Notes: a model not told the origin generated them from the letters alone. 64,000 nt of DNA from Planctomycetota bacterium (GCA_003389325.1 QQVE01000047.1:62001-126000), one strand, 5' to 3'. Positions 18,723 through 29,282 are shown, counted from the stretch's first letter. Program-made: numbers and translations.

Positions 18723-21280
18723 AAGAGCACCTCGATGGTTTCGTGATTGGCGGGTCGGGCCACCAGGCCCGCCAGTTGTGTCGACTTTCCGGTCTCGGGA
18801 TCGAGCACGCGCACCGTGTGTAGACCCTCGGTATATGCGTGCGGCTGGAAATCGACGGCCGTGCGAGCGTTGTAGACCAACTCGCCGGCGGCGTCGAGCA
18901 CCTGCACGACCGGCTTGGCCGTACCGGCAATCTTCAGCTTCGGCAGCCAGGCGGCCGCCTTCTGGGCGTTGTCGGCCAGCGGCTCCACGATTACCGGCCA
19001 GCCGGGAAACTGCGTGTTTGGCTGCTGCGTGTCGGCCAGAATCGGCCAGCAATCCACGGTCACACGACGCTGCGATTTGTCGAATCGCACCAGAGCAATG
19101 CCGCACGCCTTGTCCTGCTGGGCTTCGAGGACCGGAGCACGGAACTTTTGTGTCGGATTGGCCACGGCCAGCACCGTGAGCGGGTGGCCGAAGTGATCGA
19201 CAAAGTCGCCCGTGCCCTCGGGTTGGCCAGGCTTTGCTTTCGCATCGGGCTGGTTCGGTTCCCACCACCGCGGATAGATGCTGTTGACCGCCGGCCCGGC
19301 CACGGCGGCGATCGCATCGCCGTGCTCGTTGATGCCGTAGCGGATCACGGCCGGCAGGTGCTGGTCGCCCGCGATATGAAAGGCCATGGCTCGGGTCAGC
19401 TCGCGGAGGGCCTCGTTGCGCGCGGTCTGCGGCCAGCCATTCGCGTCGTAGTCGGCCCGTAGCACTTGGCGATTTCCGCCGTGCGTCGTGGCCATGGCCG
19501 TGAAGATCGTCTGCGAGACAACGGCCTTCATGTCGGCCCCGTCCCAATCGCGGGCCCACTGCCGTAGGAAACGCATCTGCCGCTCGCCCAAGAGTTCCAG
19601 TCCGGGCAGGTCGGCCGTCTTGGGGTCGAAGTTGGGATCGACGACGTGATCGCCGCGGTCGCCCGTGGGAGGCACTTTGCCCTCGGGGCCCGACTTGAAT
19701 TGCCGGTCGGCGAGAATCGCAAAGCTCACCCGGCCATAGACCATCGGGCCGTAGTAGACGCTGATGTCGCGTTTGCCGGGTGTGGGATCGAACGGGTCGG
19801 GATGGTGCGATGTCTGCGTGCGGTGCACGACGTTGACCCATTCGGGAGGCATGTCGTAGCCGCCCATTTCCTGCGTGCCGTGTCGTGCCTCTCCGCCTTC
19901 GCCCCAGATGTTGCCCTGGTAGACGTCGTGGTCGTCAGGAATCGAGATACTCGGCCGATCGCGCATCAACTCGCGCCAAGTCCAGCCGTGCAGGTACCAC
20001 TTGCGCAACAGGTCGAGAATGGCCATGTCGACCGGCCCGCGCTGCACGCCGTATCCGCCGCTCGATTCGTAGAACTGATCGCCGGTGAAGGCCAGCAAAT
20101 CGGGATCGAGCTTGGCCATGTTGGCCGTGTAGAGTGCGTTGGGAAAGGCCATGTGGCCGTTGCACGACACATCGCCCACGACCAGTTCATCGCGGTCCGC
20201 CGGATCGCGACGTACTTTGCCTTCCCAGGTGTGCTCGGTAGCATTGCCGTCGGTTGTCTTGAGAACGTATATCAGTCGAAACGGAGCGTTGGCGCCGGCG
20301 TCCCAATCGTCGACGCGGAAGGTGGCCGTCCGAGCCTGTGGGTGAATAGGCTCTTCTCCCACGGGCTGCCAGTTGCCACCTTGGGTGATTTCCAGCCGTA
20401 CGGTTTGGGCGTCGTCTTGGCCGACCGGCGGCATCTGCGCCGTCAGCTTGAGCGTGCCGCCGCTCAGCGTGTACTGGCTGAACAGAATCGGCCCGAAGGA
20501 GCGCTCAGGATGTGGAACGAGCTTTTCGCCCTCGGCCTGCCAGTCGGCAAACCAGAACTTACCGGTACCGAGCCCGGCCTTCGCCGCGGGTTGCCGGCGT
20601 CGGCGGTTAGGACGCGGCGATCCGTAGTTAGCCACCAGCGCCAGCCCGCCGACCAGGCGTTCGGCCGCGATGCCTTCTTCTTTCACTTCGCCGAGCGGCT
20701 GACCACTGTCGGCGTCCCGGGCCGTGAGCACTAACGAATAGTTCTTGCCGGCCGGTTCGGCCAAGAATTCTAGCACGATGGCCGGGCGGGCGAGATTCAC
20801 GTCGGCGGTGTCTCGCCCTTCGGGGTCGCCGATGAACAATTTCCCGCCGGCGGTCATGCCCGCGTCGATCCCCTGGCCGAAGATCAAGGCGTTGCGATAG
20901 TCATCGAGCGGACCGCGCAGTCCCACGCGAAACCCGGCCGAGCCCGCACCGCCGGCGATAGGCCCGCCGACGCGTCCCAGCCGCACCGAAGTGGAAAACC
21001 CACCCGGTGTGTCCGCCAGATCGTACGTCAGCAGGTGCACGTGGCGATCCGGCGCTGCCTTGATGCACTCGAGCCGACCATCTGCAATCCGCCAGTCCTG
21101 CAGCGGATTGGACCAGTATTCGGGGCCGATCCAAGGACGATCGGGCGTCGTGCTCCAGGCGCATGCGAACTTCGTCGACTTGCCTTCGGCGGCGCGTGTG
21201 GGCATGGCGGCGCCGACCGCCAGCGTCGCTCCCAGCGCCGCGCTTTCCTGGACGAATTGACGTCGTGTGCGCCGCGTCAT
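18719..21280 (-). CDS. PhoD-like alkaline phosphatase/phosphodiesterase
   Basis: This 853-residue exported protein begins with a Tat-type signal, [11 protein letters not shown], ending near A31. A jelly-roll-like N-terminal region (about 40-330) comes first. The PhoD metallophosphatase domain follows, with [35 protein letters not shown] and [13 protein letters not shown] as metal-site motifs. A C-terminal beta domain closes the protein. PhoD enzymes hydrolyse phosphodiesters and phosphomonoesters outside the cytoplasm. Its start overlaps the upstream sulfatase stop (ATGA) and its stop overlaps the next sulfatase start (GTGA), so all three are one operon. This suggests joint attack on a substrate carrying both sulfate and phosphate esters, which is an inference. 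Confidence 0.9.
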   Translation of the reverse strand: MTRRTRRQFVQESAALGATLAVGAAMPTRAAEGKSTKFACAWSTTPDRPWIGPEYWSNPLQDWRIADGRLECIKAAPDRHVHLLTYDLADTPGGFSTSVRLGRVGGPIAGGAGSAGFRVGLRGPLDDYRNALIFGQGIDAGMTAGGKLFIGDPEGRDTADVNLARPAIVLEFLAEPAGKNYSLVLTARDADSGQPLGEVKEEGIAAERLVGGLALVANYGSPRPNRRRRQPAAKAGLGTGKFWFADWQAEGEKLVPHPERSFGPILFSQYTLSGGTLKLTAQMPPVGQDDAQTVRLEITQGGNWQPVGEEPIHPQARTATFRVDDWDAGANAPFRLIYVLKTTDGNATEHTWEGKVRRDPADRDELVVGDVSCNGHMAFPNALYTANMAKLDPDLLAFTGDQFYESSGGYGVQRGPVDMAILDLLRKWYLHGWTWRELMRDRPSISIPDDHDVYQGNIWGEGGEARHGTQEMGGYDMPPEWVNVVHRTQTSHHPDPFDPTPGKRDISVYYGPMVYGRVSFAILADRQFKSGPEGKVPPTGDRGDHVVDPNFDPKTADLPGLELLGERQMRFLRQWARDWDGADMKAVVSQTIFTAMATTHGGNRQVLRADYDANGWPQTARNEALRELTRAMAFHIAGDQHLPAVIRYGINEHGDAIAAVAGPAVNSIYPRWWEPNQPDAKAKPGQPEGTGDFVDHFGHPLTVLAVANPTQKFRAPVLEAQQDKACGIALVRFDKSQRRVTVDCWPILADTQQPNTQFPGWPVIVEPLADNAQKAAAWLPKLKIAGTAKPVVQVLDAAGELVYNARTAVDFQPHAYTEGLHTVRVLDPETGKSTQLAGLVARPANHETIEVLL

Positions 21281-22860
21281 GACTTCTTGTCCGCCGGCTT
21301 CTTGGGCGGCTGTCGGCGCCGTCCGCCCGAGGCCAACGGGTCCTCCGTCTCGGGCACCTTCAGTTCCTCGCGCAGCCGCTGCACCTCGGCGGTGAGCCGC
21401 TCGCGGGTGTCGGCGTACGAAGGATCGTCGTACACGCTCTTCAATTCGTGCGGGTCGTTCTTAAGGTCGAATAGCTCCCAGTAGTCGCAATCCGGCCCGT
21501 AGAAGTGCACCAACTTGTAGCGATCGGTCACCACGCCGTAGTGCGGCCGCACGTGGTGCGGGCGGGGATACTCGTAGTAGTGGTAGTAGAACGAGTCGCG
21601 CCAGTCGTCGGGCTTGTTGCCCTCGAGCAGCGGTACGAGGCTGCGGCCCTGCATCGCGTCGGGCACGTCGATGCCGGCGACGTCGAGAAACGTCTCGGCG
21701 AAGTCGACGTTCGACACCAGCGCGTCGCTCGTGCTTCCCGGCTCGGTCACGCCCGGCCAACGAACCAGCAGCGGCGTCCGCAGCGACTCCTCGAAGATCC
21801 AGCGTTTGTCGAACCAGCCGTGCTCGCCGAGATAGAAGCCCTGGTCGGAGGAGTAGACCACGATCGTGTTTTCGGCCAGGCCTTCGTCATCGAGAAACTT
21901 GAGCAGCCGCCCGACGCTCTCGTCAATCGCCTTGATGCAACCGAGGTAGTCGTGCATGTAGCGATTGTAGCGCCAGCGGACGAGATCCTTGCCCGAAAGG
22001 TTCGCCTGGCGGAACTTCTCGTTGCGAGGCTCGTAGTAGGCGTCCCACTTTTTGCGCTGCTCGGGTGTGAGGTTACGCGGTGCGACGAGCTTCACGTCAC
22101 GGGGCGTCATCGTCTTTTCGATTGTCATGTCCTGATCGCGCTCAGCAATGCCGCGGCCCGAGTAGTCGTCGAACAGCGTTTCGGGCTCGGGATAGTCGCG
22201 ATCGTTGTCGTGGCCAAGATGGCGCAGGGCCGGCTCCCACTCGCGGTGCGGGGCTTTGTGTTGCGACATCACGAGAAAGGGCTTCGAGCGATCGCGGTTC
22301 TTGAGCCAGTCGATCGTCAAATCGGTGATGATGTCGGTCGTGTAGCCTTCGTGCTTAACCTGCTTGCCGTTTTTGATCATCGGCGGATTGTAGTAGGCCC
22401 CCTGCCCCGGCAGGATGTGCCAGTGATCGAACCCCGTTGGGTCGGTGCGCAGGTGCCACTTGCCAAAGATGGCCGTCGAATAGCCGGCCTTGTTGAGCAA
22501 CTTCGGGAACGTGGTCTGCGAGCCGTCGAATCGGCTGTTGGAGTTGTTGTAGAAGCCGTTCAAGTGGGAGTACTTACCGGTCAGGATCGTGGCCCGGCTG
22601 GGACCGCAGATCGAATTGGGCACGATGCAGCGGTTGAACAACATGCCTTCACGGGCGATGCGGTCGAGATTCGGCGTATCGAGCAGATTGCGGGCCTCGC
22701 CGTAGGCGCTTAAGGCCTGAAAGGCGTGGTCGTCAGAGAAGATGAACAGAATGTTGGGTGGTTTCGCGTCGGCGGCTCGGCTTTCGGTTGGGAATCCGAA
22801 GCCAAGTGCGACGGCCGCGACGGCCGCCCACAGAATCAAGCGAGATCGATGGTGTGGCAT
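21277..22860 (-). CDS. sulfatase, first gene of sulfatase-phoD-sulfatase operon
   Basis: This 527-residue secreted sulfatase has a signal peptide (about 1-29, ending SRAADA). The metal-binding motif is [20 protein letters not shown] and the formylglycine motif is CGPSR within [16 protein letters not shown]. The C-terminal part ends in a basic tail ([14 protein letters not shown]). The downstream catalytic motif [19 protein letters not shown] is typical of planctomycete family S1 sulfatases. The ATG at 22860 gives a normal signal peptide; the frame extends to 22914 without support. A maturase (formylglycine-generating enzyme) must act on it, but none is in this window. Confidence 0.93.
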   Translation of the reverse strand: MPHHRSRLILWAAVAAVALGFGFPTESRAADAKPPNILFIFSDDHAFQALSAYGEARNLLDTPNLDRIAREGMLFNRCIVPNSICGPSRATILTGKYSHLNGFYNNSNSRFDGSQTTFPKLLNKAGYSTAIFGKWHLRTDPTGFDHWHILPGQGAYYNPPMIKNGKQVKHEGYTTDIITDLTIDWLKNRDRSKPFLVMSQHKAPHREWEPALRHLGHDNDRDYPEPETLFDDYSGRGIAERDQDMTIEKTMTPRDVKLVAPRNLTPEQRKKWDAYYEPRNEKFRQANLSGKDLVRWRYNRYMHDYLGCIKAIDESVGRLLKFLDDEGLAENTIVVYSSDQGFYLGEHGWFDKRWIFEESLRTPLLVRWPGVTEPGSTSDALVSNVDFAETFLDVAGIDVPDAMQGRSLVPLLEGNKPDDWRDSFYYHYYEYPRPHHVRPHYGVVTDRYKLVHFYGPDCDYWELFDLKNDPHELKSVYDDPSYADTRERLTAEVQRLREELKVPETEDPLASGGRRRQPPKKPADKKS

Positions 22861-22912
22861 GATGGTTCGTTGCGGGGCTGGAGGGTCTGGCCAGTAGAGT
22901 TGGTTGACGCAC

Positions 22913-22918
22913 ATTCTA
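22913..22918 (-). promoter_or_regulatory. TAGAAT -10-like motif upstream of the sulfatase operon
   Basis: ATTAGAATG on the minus strand lies 53 bases before the start of the sulfatase-phoD-sulfatase operon. No convincing -35 accompanies it. Confidence 0.3.
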
Positions 22919-22987
22919 ATAACGATCCGGACAGGATGCGAATGCCCGCGCCGACAACCAGCGGTTCACTAGCCAGACGCGCGAGCC

Positions 22988-23060
22988 AGCGAGGGTTTCC
23001 TACTGCTGTCCCCAGGGCCTGCAATAAGTCTTGCGACCCTCGCTAGCGCTTCGGGCTGGT
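22988..23060. repeat. imperfect palindromic intergenic repeat
   Basis: A 9-bp inverted repeat, AGCGAGGGT (22988-22996) and ACCCTCGCT (23036-23044), flanks a 39-base centre and is followed by GCGCTTCGGGCTGGT (23046-23060). The last 15 bases recur at 56155-56169 right after another gene stop. The string CCCTCGCTAGCGCTTCGGGCT is one I recall as a frequent intergenic element in planctomycete genomes; this is memory, not a search. Confidence 0.45.
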
Positions 23061-23090
23061 TTGGGAACAGAACCACACCATCCGCGGCTG

Positions 23091-24164
23091 TTAAGTCCAG
23101 CGGAAGAATCGCAGGGCGAGGAGAAAGCTGGCGACGGCCCAAACGAGCATGATAACGATGGGCGACCACTGCGAGGCGATCGAAGCGCCGTCTTGCATCA
23201 CAGCCCGCAGCGCGTCGATCAAGGCGGTAAGCGGCAGCAGTTTGATCGCCGGCTGCACGGCTTCGGGGAAGCGATCGGAGGAGAAAAAGATGCCCGAGAG
23301 CAGCCACATGGGGAGCATCACGAGATTCATGAGGCCTGACACGGCTTCGAGCGTCCGCGGGCGGGCGGCGACCAACAAACCCATGCCGGCAAACACGACC
23401 GCCCCGAGCACGATCAGAAAGACCACGGCCAGCACGCTGCCGTAGATGCGCACTCCGAACGCCACTCTGGCGAACACCAGCAGCACCAGCACTTCGGGGA
23501 TCATGAACAGCATGCGGCTGAGCATGATGCCCGAGAGAAAGTCGGCCTTGCGCATCGGCGTGGCCAGCAGCCGCTTGAGCAGCTTGCGGATGCGCAGGTC
23601 GACGGTGACAAATCCCACGCCCCACAGCCCGCCGCCCATGAGGCTCATGCCGAGCAGGCCGGGCACGAGGAAGTCGATGTAGCGTCCGCCCGGCTCGTTG
23701 AATTCGGCGTCGCTTGTCTGGGCAATGTCCTCGCGCCCGGCGGCGCGCTGCAGCGCGTCGTCGACGGCGTTGCGGGCCAGTTGGCTGGCCGGCCGCGACG
23801 GATCGAAAACGTACTCGTAGCTGTGCGGCTCGCCGCTTGAAGCCACGACGATCAGGTCGGCCTTGCCCGTGCGAAGCTGCAATCGCGCTTCTTCGTGGGT
23901 CCAAATTGCGGCCACAAATCGCGGTTGCTCCTCGAGCGCCGCGACGACTCGTTCGGCCCCCGTGCCTTGCTCGACGGCGACGGTCACCTTTTCGACCGGT
24001 TGGTTGCGAAACGCGATCCCCAGACCGACGACCAGCAGAATCGGAAAACCATATACCCAGAACAGCGCTTCGGGCTCGCGATAGAACTCGCGCAACCTCG
24101 AGAGCACGATTTCCCACAACGGCGAATAGCGACGCGCGGTGGCTGGCTCGGCATTCGTTTTCAT
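23091..24164 (-). CDS. ABC-2 type transporter permease
   Basis: This 357-residue permease has one membrane segment near residues 30-50, a large extracytoplasmic domain (about 55-160) and five more membrane segments in the C-terminal half. That is the DrrB/YhhJ/NatB layout of ABC-2 exporters. It partners with the ATPase encoded just upstream: its ATG at 24162-24164 overlaps the ATPase stop as ATGA. The frame extends to 24269 inside the ATPase gene, but the overlap start is clearly the natural one. The substrate (drug, lipid or polymer) cannot be read from sequence. Confidence 0.9.
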   Translation of the reverse strand: MKTNAEPATARRYSPLWEIVLSRLREFYREPEALFWVYGFPILLVVGLGIAFRNQPVEKVTVAVEQGTGAERVVAALEEQPRFVAAIWTHEEARLQLRTGKADLIVVASSGEPHSYEYVFDPSRPASQLARNAVDDALQRAAGREDIAQTSDAEFNEPGGRYIDFLVPGLLGMSLMGGGLWGVGFVTVDLRIRKLLKRLLATPMRKADFLSGIMLSRMLFMIPEVLVLLVFARVAFGVRIYGSVLAVVFLIVLGAVVFAGMGLLVAARPRTLEAVSGLMNLVMLPMWLLSGIFFSSDRFPEAVQPAIKLLPLTALIDALRAVMQDGASIASQWSPIVIMLVWAVASFLLALRFFRWT

Positions 24165-25132
24165 TCCTCTCCGGGCTCCGCGTCTTCCAGGTGCCGGCCG
24201 GCCAGCTTGACGAACACGTCTTCCAGGCTGGCGTGCCGGGTGGTCAGGCTCCTCAGTGCACACTGCCAAGCGTCGAGCCGCGCCAACAGCGCCGGCAAGA
24301 CGACGTGGGGCTCGGTCACCGAGAGCCGCGTCAGGCCGTTTTCTCCGTCGACGGCGCTGACGCCGGGCAATTCCAACAACTCGTCGGCGGGCCCGGGCAG
24401 CGATCCATTGGCCCCCTCGATGGAGAACTCGATCACATGCTCACCGCCCAGGCTGGCGATCAACTCCCGCGGCGTGCCCAGTGCGATGACCTTTCCCAGG
24501 TCCACAATCGCCACGCGATCGCAGAGTCGCTCGGCCTCGTCCATGTAGTGCGTGGTGATTAGAACTGTGCGGCCGCCGGAGCGAATTTCGCGGATGATAT
24601 CCCACAGCTGCCGCCGCGACTGGGGGTCGAGCCCCGTGGTTGGCTCATCGAGAAACAACAATTCCGGACTACCCACCAGCGCCGTAGCCACGGCCAGCCG
24701 CTGCTTCTGGCCGCCGGAAAGCTTGCCGACCATGGCCTGGGCCTTCTCCTCGAGCGAGACGCGGCGCAGCGTTTCCAGCGGATCGTCGCCCTGGCGATAG
24801 AAGCTGCGGAAAAGCGTGATCGTCTCCAGCACGGTGAGCTTTTCCGAGAGCCGCGTCTCCTGCAGCGAGATGCCGATCCGCTGGCGGATTTCGTTGTCGG
24901 CCTGGGCCCAGGCGAGCCCCAGGATCTCGACCTCGCCGGCGGTGGCCGTGAGCAGCCCCTCGAGGATCTCGATCGTCGTGGTCTTGCCCGCTCCGTTGGG
25001 TCCGAGCAGTCCGAAGCACTCGCCCTGGGCAACCTCCAGATCCAGTCCCCGCACGGCGTCTACCGGCGGGCGGCCGTCGTAGCGCTTGAAGAGGTTCGCG
25101 CATCGAATTGCCGGAGGGAGCGGGCCGGACAT
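24161..25132 (-). CDS. ABC transporter ATP-binding protein
   Basis: This 323-residue ATPase of a CcmA/DrrA-type exporter has Walker A GPNGAGKTT, a Q-loop in GISLQETRLSEKL, signature LSGGQKQR, Walker B LLFLDEPTTGLD and switch histidine in TTHYMDEAE. A C-terminal regulatory extension of about 90 residues follows the nucleotide domain. The start at 25132 (MSGPLPP) is preferred; the frame continues upstream to 25201 without supporting features. It is coupled by ATGA overlap to the permease. A TAGAAT motif lies about 100 bases upstream. Confidence 0.95.
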   Translation of the reverse strand: MSGPLPPAIRCANLFKRYDGRPPVDAVRGLDLEVAQGECFGLLGPNGAGKTTTIEILEGLLTATAGEVEILGLAWAQADNEIRQRIGISLQETRLSEKLTVLETITLFRSFYRQGDDPLETLRRVSLEEKAQAMVGKLSGGQKQRLAVATALVGSPELLFLDEPTTGLDPQSRRQLWDIIREIRSGGRTVLITTHYMDEAERLCDRVAIVDLGKVIALGTPRELIASLGGEHVIEFSIEGANGSLPGPADELLELPGVSAVDGENGLTRLSVTEPHVVLPALLARLDAWQCALRSLTTRHASLEDVFVKLAGRHLEDAEPGEE

Positions 25133-25233
25133 AGAGTCGTCGTGCTTCTTGAATCTTGCGTGGCCAGGGGGGCGCCGCCGCACAAAGACACATCTCGGCA
25201 CACGAAAGTTCGCTGCCGAAACCGAGATCGCCC

Positions 25234-25239
25234 ATTCTA
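25234..25239 (-). promoter_or_regulatory. TAGAAT -10-like motif upstream of the ABC exporter operon
   Basis: ATTAGAATGGG on the minus strand sits between the end of the FtsK-like gene and the ABC ATPase gene, about 100 bases before its start. It is the only promoter-like string seen in this gap. Confidence 0.3.
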
Positions 25240-25316
25240 ATGAAGCGCGGCCCGACGTGCGACTGGCAGGCTCCCGATTGGCCTCTGTATTGCCGGCGTG
25301 CGCGAGCCTGGTGGCC

Positions 25317-28300
25317 TCAGGCGGAGACCTGCGAGGTGCTGCCGTGCGAGGGCGGAGAGGCGATCGAGCGTGCGGCTCCGGCCAGCCAGTCGGCGGGCGG
25401 AACGCGATAGGGGCGGAACTTCTCCAGAATGCCGAGCTCGTCGCTGTGAAACAGCGCCCGATGGCGCCCCAACCGCGCTGCCAGCGGCGTGTCGATGAGC
25501 GTGCTGGAATCGTTGGCGTTCATCTGGAAGACGACCCGCATCTCGAACTCGCGCAGCGCCTGGCGGTCCCACGTACGCTGCAAGTTCGTCACGCTGTCGC
25601 ACCACACCAGCACGTGAACGCCGACGCCTGGGCCGTCGCGCAACACGTCGCCGAATTGCTTCGAGGGATCCTTGGGGCGATCCTCCAAGGATCGCGAGAA
25701 GCCAAAGTCGTCTTCGCCGCGACGCAGGTCGCGCAGCCGCTGCAACCCGTAAGCCACGACGAAGATCGGTGGGGCGCTGGCCGACGGGTCGTCGAGCCGG
25801 CGCTGGACCTCGGTGACCAATTCGTCGACGGCGTCGCGCATCTCGCGGGGCGACACGCGCCGCGCGGCCGGAGCAAACGCCTCAACCAATTGCCCAATCG
25901 TTCCCGCGGGCGGCGTGTCGGCGCCGCTGCCGTCGAAGATATAGAACCGCGGACACTTGGCCGGCTCGCCCCAGCGGTGCGCCGCCAGGCTCGCGAGCGC
26001 CGCGGTGAAAATGCCCAGCGCCGCGTCTTCGTTCTGGCCGATGGCCAACAGGTGGCTGCCGCTCTGCCGGCGGAACGTGATCGACGTGGGATCCTTGATC
26101 GACACCGCGTCGCCCAGCCAAATGCGCGGCGCGGCCGGCATTTCAGCGGCAGGCGGGGATTCGAGCAATTCGGCCAGCAAACGGTTGTCCGCCAAGTCGG
26201 CCGGGGCGTTGCCTTCGAACACAACCTGGGGCCAGCGGCGGCCGTTGGAGCAGCTGAGCGCCTGCACCCGATCGAGATACTTGTCGCGTTTCTCGTCCCC
26301 CAGCCAGACGACCTGGAAGGGATGGTTGCCCTCGATCAGGCCGTTCGAGTCGTTATAGATCGCTTCGCCGGCGCGCGACAGCAAACGGGCGGCCGTGTTG
26401 TCTTCGCTCAGGATCAGATGCGCATCCGCCTCGCTGCACTGTAGCGCGATGCGCACGGCCATCTGCCCAATCGTGCTCCGCGCCAGCGTATAGGCACCGG
26501 CCAGCGTCTGCGATCCCAACAACACGTGGATTCCGAAGGCCCGGCCCTGCCGCACCAGGCGATCGAGCAACAGGCCCGCATCCTGCGAAAGACGATCGTC
26601 CTCGACGAAGAACTCCTGGAACTCGTCGACCACCAGCAGCACGCGCGGCATCGGCCGATCGGGTTGCGCGGCGCGGAAGCCGGCCAGATCCTGCACGCCG
26701 GCGGCGCGGAAGGCGTCGGCCCGGGTCTTCAGCTCCTCGTCGAGACGCTCCAGCACGCTGATGCCGAACTCGCGATCGCTCTCGATGGCCACGACCCGGG
26801 CATGCGGCAGGTGATGGGCCGCGTAGGTCTTGAATTCGACGCCCTGCTTGAAGTCGACCAGGTACAGCTCGATCTCGTCCGGGCTGAAGCGCAAAGCGAG
26901 ATTCGTCACCAGGGCGTGCAGCAGCGTTGACTTGCCGGAGCCCGTCTTGCCGGCCACGAGCACGTGTTGCGAGGTGCCCTGGCCGAGCTTGAGCGACTGC
27001 AACCTCGTCGCGCCGGCGCGTCCGAGCGGAACGTCGACGCCGAAGCGAGCCGAACTCGCCCACAAGTTGTCGTCGGCCGGGGCGATTGCCTCGAAAGGCA
27101 CTTCGACCTTGCCGGCCTGATTGGCGTACTCGCCGGCCTGCCGCAGAATCTCGGTGAGCTGCCCGGCCGGGGGCGGTGTGTCGAGCACCAGGGGAAAGGG
27201 TGCGAACTGCTCGTCATCCCAATGGAACTGCTGGCCGTCCCAGGTCAGTGTCGTGGCGTGCTGCTCCAATTCGGTCAGCGGCACCGAGGGCGCGGGGCGC
27301 AACTGCGTATCGACCATCAACAAGGTGTACACACCGCAGCGGGCGCCCGTGGCGGCGATAGACATCAACCGGCGCTGGGCCGCCTCGCTGAAGTTGGCTG
27401 GAAAGCCTGCAATGACCAGGAAGCGATAGGGCTCGGCGATTTCGCCGGCTTGCAGGTTGTATTGGCCGATCGACTCGAACTCGTTGCGGAGGTACTTCTG
27501 GATCACGTTCTCCATGTGTTCCGACAGATCGGCCAGCCGCTGCTCGATGTGCCGTGCCTCGGTCCAGATGCGGGTGTTGACCAGGGCCTCGTTGTAGTCG
27601 GCCAGGTGCATCAGCGCCGCGAAGTTCTCGCCCAAGCCGACCGGATCGATGATCGTAAACCGCAGCTTGCCCGGCGGCACGGCCAACAACAGCCGCAGCA
27701 TCATGGCCTGCATGGCCTCGACGGCCACGTCCCGCCCTTCGCCGTGGGCCTTGAACACCAGCGACAAGCGCTCGGGAAATCGCAACAGTGCCGGCAGCTC
27801 GAAGCGTCCGTAGTCGCCGGGATTCAACCGATCGTCGGCAGGCATCCCCTGCGAAAGCTTGTCCAGTTCGACCGCCATCGATCCGATGCGGATCGCCGGG
27901 GGCACGTCGAGCGCCGGGGTCCAATCGCCCTCGGGCCAGGCATCGAGCCACGGTCTGGGATTCTCCTGGCTTTGGCCACGAAGGGCCGCGGCGCGGGCTT
28001 GCATTTCGGCCAGGTTGGTCTGCCACCGGTCGGCAAGCCTGCTCCACTGAGCGTCATGGCGTGCCCGGATCTCCTCCATCTGTCGGGCAATGCGAGCATC
28101 GCAATCCTCCAGATCGGACTCGCGGCGGGCGATCTCCGCATCGTGCCGGCGACGCGTCGCTTCGGCCAATTCCAGGTCGCGGTCGCGGCGGGCGGCGATC
28201 GCGCCCAGGCGTGGCGGATATTCGACGGCCGGGCCTTGTAGCTGCTCATCGCGGCGGGCCGTCAATTCGGCCTTGCGCGTTTCGTACGTCGCGTCGGCGG

Positions 28301-29282
28301 CGGCCAGCGCGCCTTTTCGCCGCTGCTCCACTTCGGCCTGCCGCCGGGCCGTACGCTCGCGTGCATCGGCGACAGCGCGTTCGGCGATGGCCTCCGCATC
28401 GCGCGCCGCCAGGCAGAGCGGCTCGTAGAGTTTGGCCACCTGATGGCCGGCGTAACGCAACAGCGCGATGCTCAAACTAGCCCCCGCGGTGACCGCGGCG
28501 AGCGTGGCGACGATAACCGCCAGAACGGTCCAGCCGGCCAGCAGACCGCCTACCAGACAGCCAATCGCCACCAGACCGAACAACCACGCCGGGGCAAACT
28601 GCGCCGCGGGCGGAGCCACCTGCAAACCCGCAAGTGCCATCCGCTGCTCGCCAACAAAGTTGACCTTGTCGCGCAACTGGGCGAGCAAGTCGCCCGACAT
28701 GTCCGGGGGCGGCGTTTCGGCCGAATCGTCTTCGGCCCAGGCCGTACGCCACGAAGCCACCAGGCGGTGCGCCTCGTCGCGCTCGGCCTCGAGGCGCTCG
28801 AGCCAGGTCTCGACGTTCTTTTCGAATGCCTCGAGCTCGCGGGGGGCTACGTCCTTCGTGGCCTCGAACATCGCCTCGGCTTCCCAGCGGGCGTCCTTCC
28901 ATTCGGCCTCGGCACGGGTGCAGCCCTGCTTGAATTCTTCGCTCACCCGCTGCTGGAGTTCGACGAACTCGCATTCGACGCGCGACGTTTCGTACTCGAA
29001 ACGGGCGGCCGCGTGCCGCTGTTGTTCGGTATAGTCTTCGGCGGCGTCGGCCCGTTCCTGCTCGACCTCGGCGGCAAGCTTCTCGCGCTGCTCGCGAAAG
29101 CCCCGATCGGCCGCGTTGCACGCCGCACGGTATTGGGCTGCGATCGACTGCTCGCTCGATGCGCGTTCGGCAATCTTCTCTTCGAGATCGGCCACGAAGC
29201 GCGCTTCAGCGGCGCGCGGATCCGAGGGATCGCTGTCGGCTGCTTCGCGGGGCGGGATGCCGTTATATTGCTCGAAACTCAT
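25317..29282 (-). CDS. FtsK/EssC-like membrane-anchored ATPase of a type VII-like system
   Basis: This 1321-residue protein has a coiled-coil, charge-rich N-terminus (about 15-200) and two adjacent membrane segments (about 231-275). A second coiled coil (about 285-435) follows, and then three consecutive FtsK/SpoIIIE-like folds. The first (about 500-660) has lost Walker A (AHGEGRDVAVEA). The second (about 740-1000) is intact, with GKTGSGKST near 778-786 and Walker B VLLVVDEFQ near 881-889. The third (about 1070-1280) has a dead P-loop (AIGQNEDAALG). Two membrane segments plus three ATPase modules is the plan of EccC/EssC, the motor of ESX/Ess type VII secretion. A C-terminal SQVSA tail ends the protein. 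The ATG at 29282 overlaps the stop of the 74-residue WXG100-like gene (ATGA). DNA translocation is a possible alternative, but the partners argue for protein export. Confidence 0.85.
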   Translation of the reverse strand: MSFEQYNGIPPREAADSDPSDPRAAEARFVADLEEKIAERASSEQSIAAQYRAACNAADRGFREQREKLAAEVEQERADAAEDYTEQQRHAAARFEYETSRVECEFVELQQRVSEEFKQGCTRAEAEWKDARWEAEAMFEATKDVAPRELEAFEKNVETWLERLEAERDEAHRLVASWRTAWAEDDSAETPPPDMSGDLLAQLRDKVNFVGEQRMALAGLQVAPPAAQFAPAWLFGLVAIGCLVGGLLAGWTVLAVIVATLAAVTAGASLSIALLRYAGHQVAKLYEPLCLAARDAEAIAERAVADARERTARRQAEVEQRRKGALAAADATYETRKAELTARRDEQLQGPAVEYPPRLGAIAARRDRDLELAEATRRRHDAEIARRESDLEDCDARIARQMEEIRARHDAQWSRLADRWQTNLAEMQARAAALRGQSQENPRPWLDAWPEGDWTPALDVPPAIRIGSMAVELDKLSQGMPADDRLNPGDYGRFELPALLRFPERLSLVFKAHGEGRDVAVEAMQAMMLRLLLAVPPGKLRFTIIDPVGLGENFAALMHLADYNEALVNTRIWTEARHIEQRLADLSEHMENVIQKYLRNEFESIGQYNLQAGEIAEPYRFLVIAGFPANFSEAAQRRLMSIAATGARCGVYTLLMVDTQLRPAPSVPLTELEQHATTLTWDGQQFHWDDEQFAPFPLVLDTPPPAGQLTEILRQAGEYANQAGKVEVPFEAIAPADDNLWASSARFGVDVPLGRAGATRLQSLKLGQGTSQHVLVAGKTGSGKSTLLHALVTNLALRFSPDEIELYLVDFKQGVEFKTYAAHHLPHARVVAIESDREFGISVLERLDEELKTRADAFRAAGVQDLAGFRAAQPDRPMPRVLLVVDEFQEFFVEDDRLSQDAGLLLDRLVRQGRAFGIHVLLGSQTLAGAYTLARSTIGQMAVRIALQCSEADAHLILSEDNTAARLLSRAGEAIYNDSNGLIEGNHPFQVVWLGDEKRDKYLDRVQALSCSNGRRWPQVVFEGNAPADLADNRLLAELLESPPAAEMPAAPRIWLGDAVSIKDPTSITFRRQSGSHLLAIGQNEDAALGIFTAALASLAAHRWGEPAKCPRFYIFDGSGADTPPAGTIGQLVEAFAPAARRVSPREMRDAVDELVTEVQRRLDDPSASAPPIFVVAYGLQRLRDLRRGEDDFGFSRSLEDRPKDPSKQFGDVLRDGPGVGVHVLVWCDSVTNLQRTWDRQALREFEMRVVFQMNANDSSTLIDTPLAARLGRHRALFHSDELGILEKFRPYRVPPADWLAGAARSIASPPSHGSTSQVSA

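Noticed and set aside
18723-19841. N-terminal extension of the sulfatase frame over the PhoD gene.
   Set aside because: The extension is another reading of the PhoD gene with no protein-like pattern. The GTGA overlap at 18719-18722 gives the natural start.
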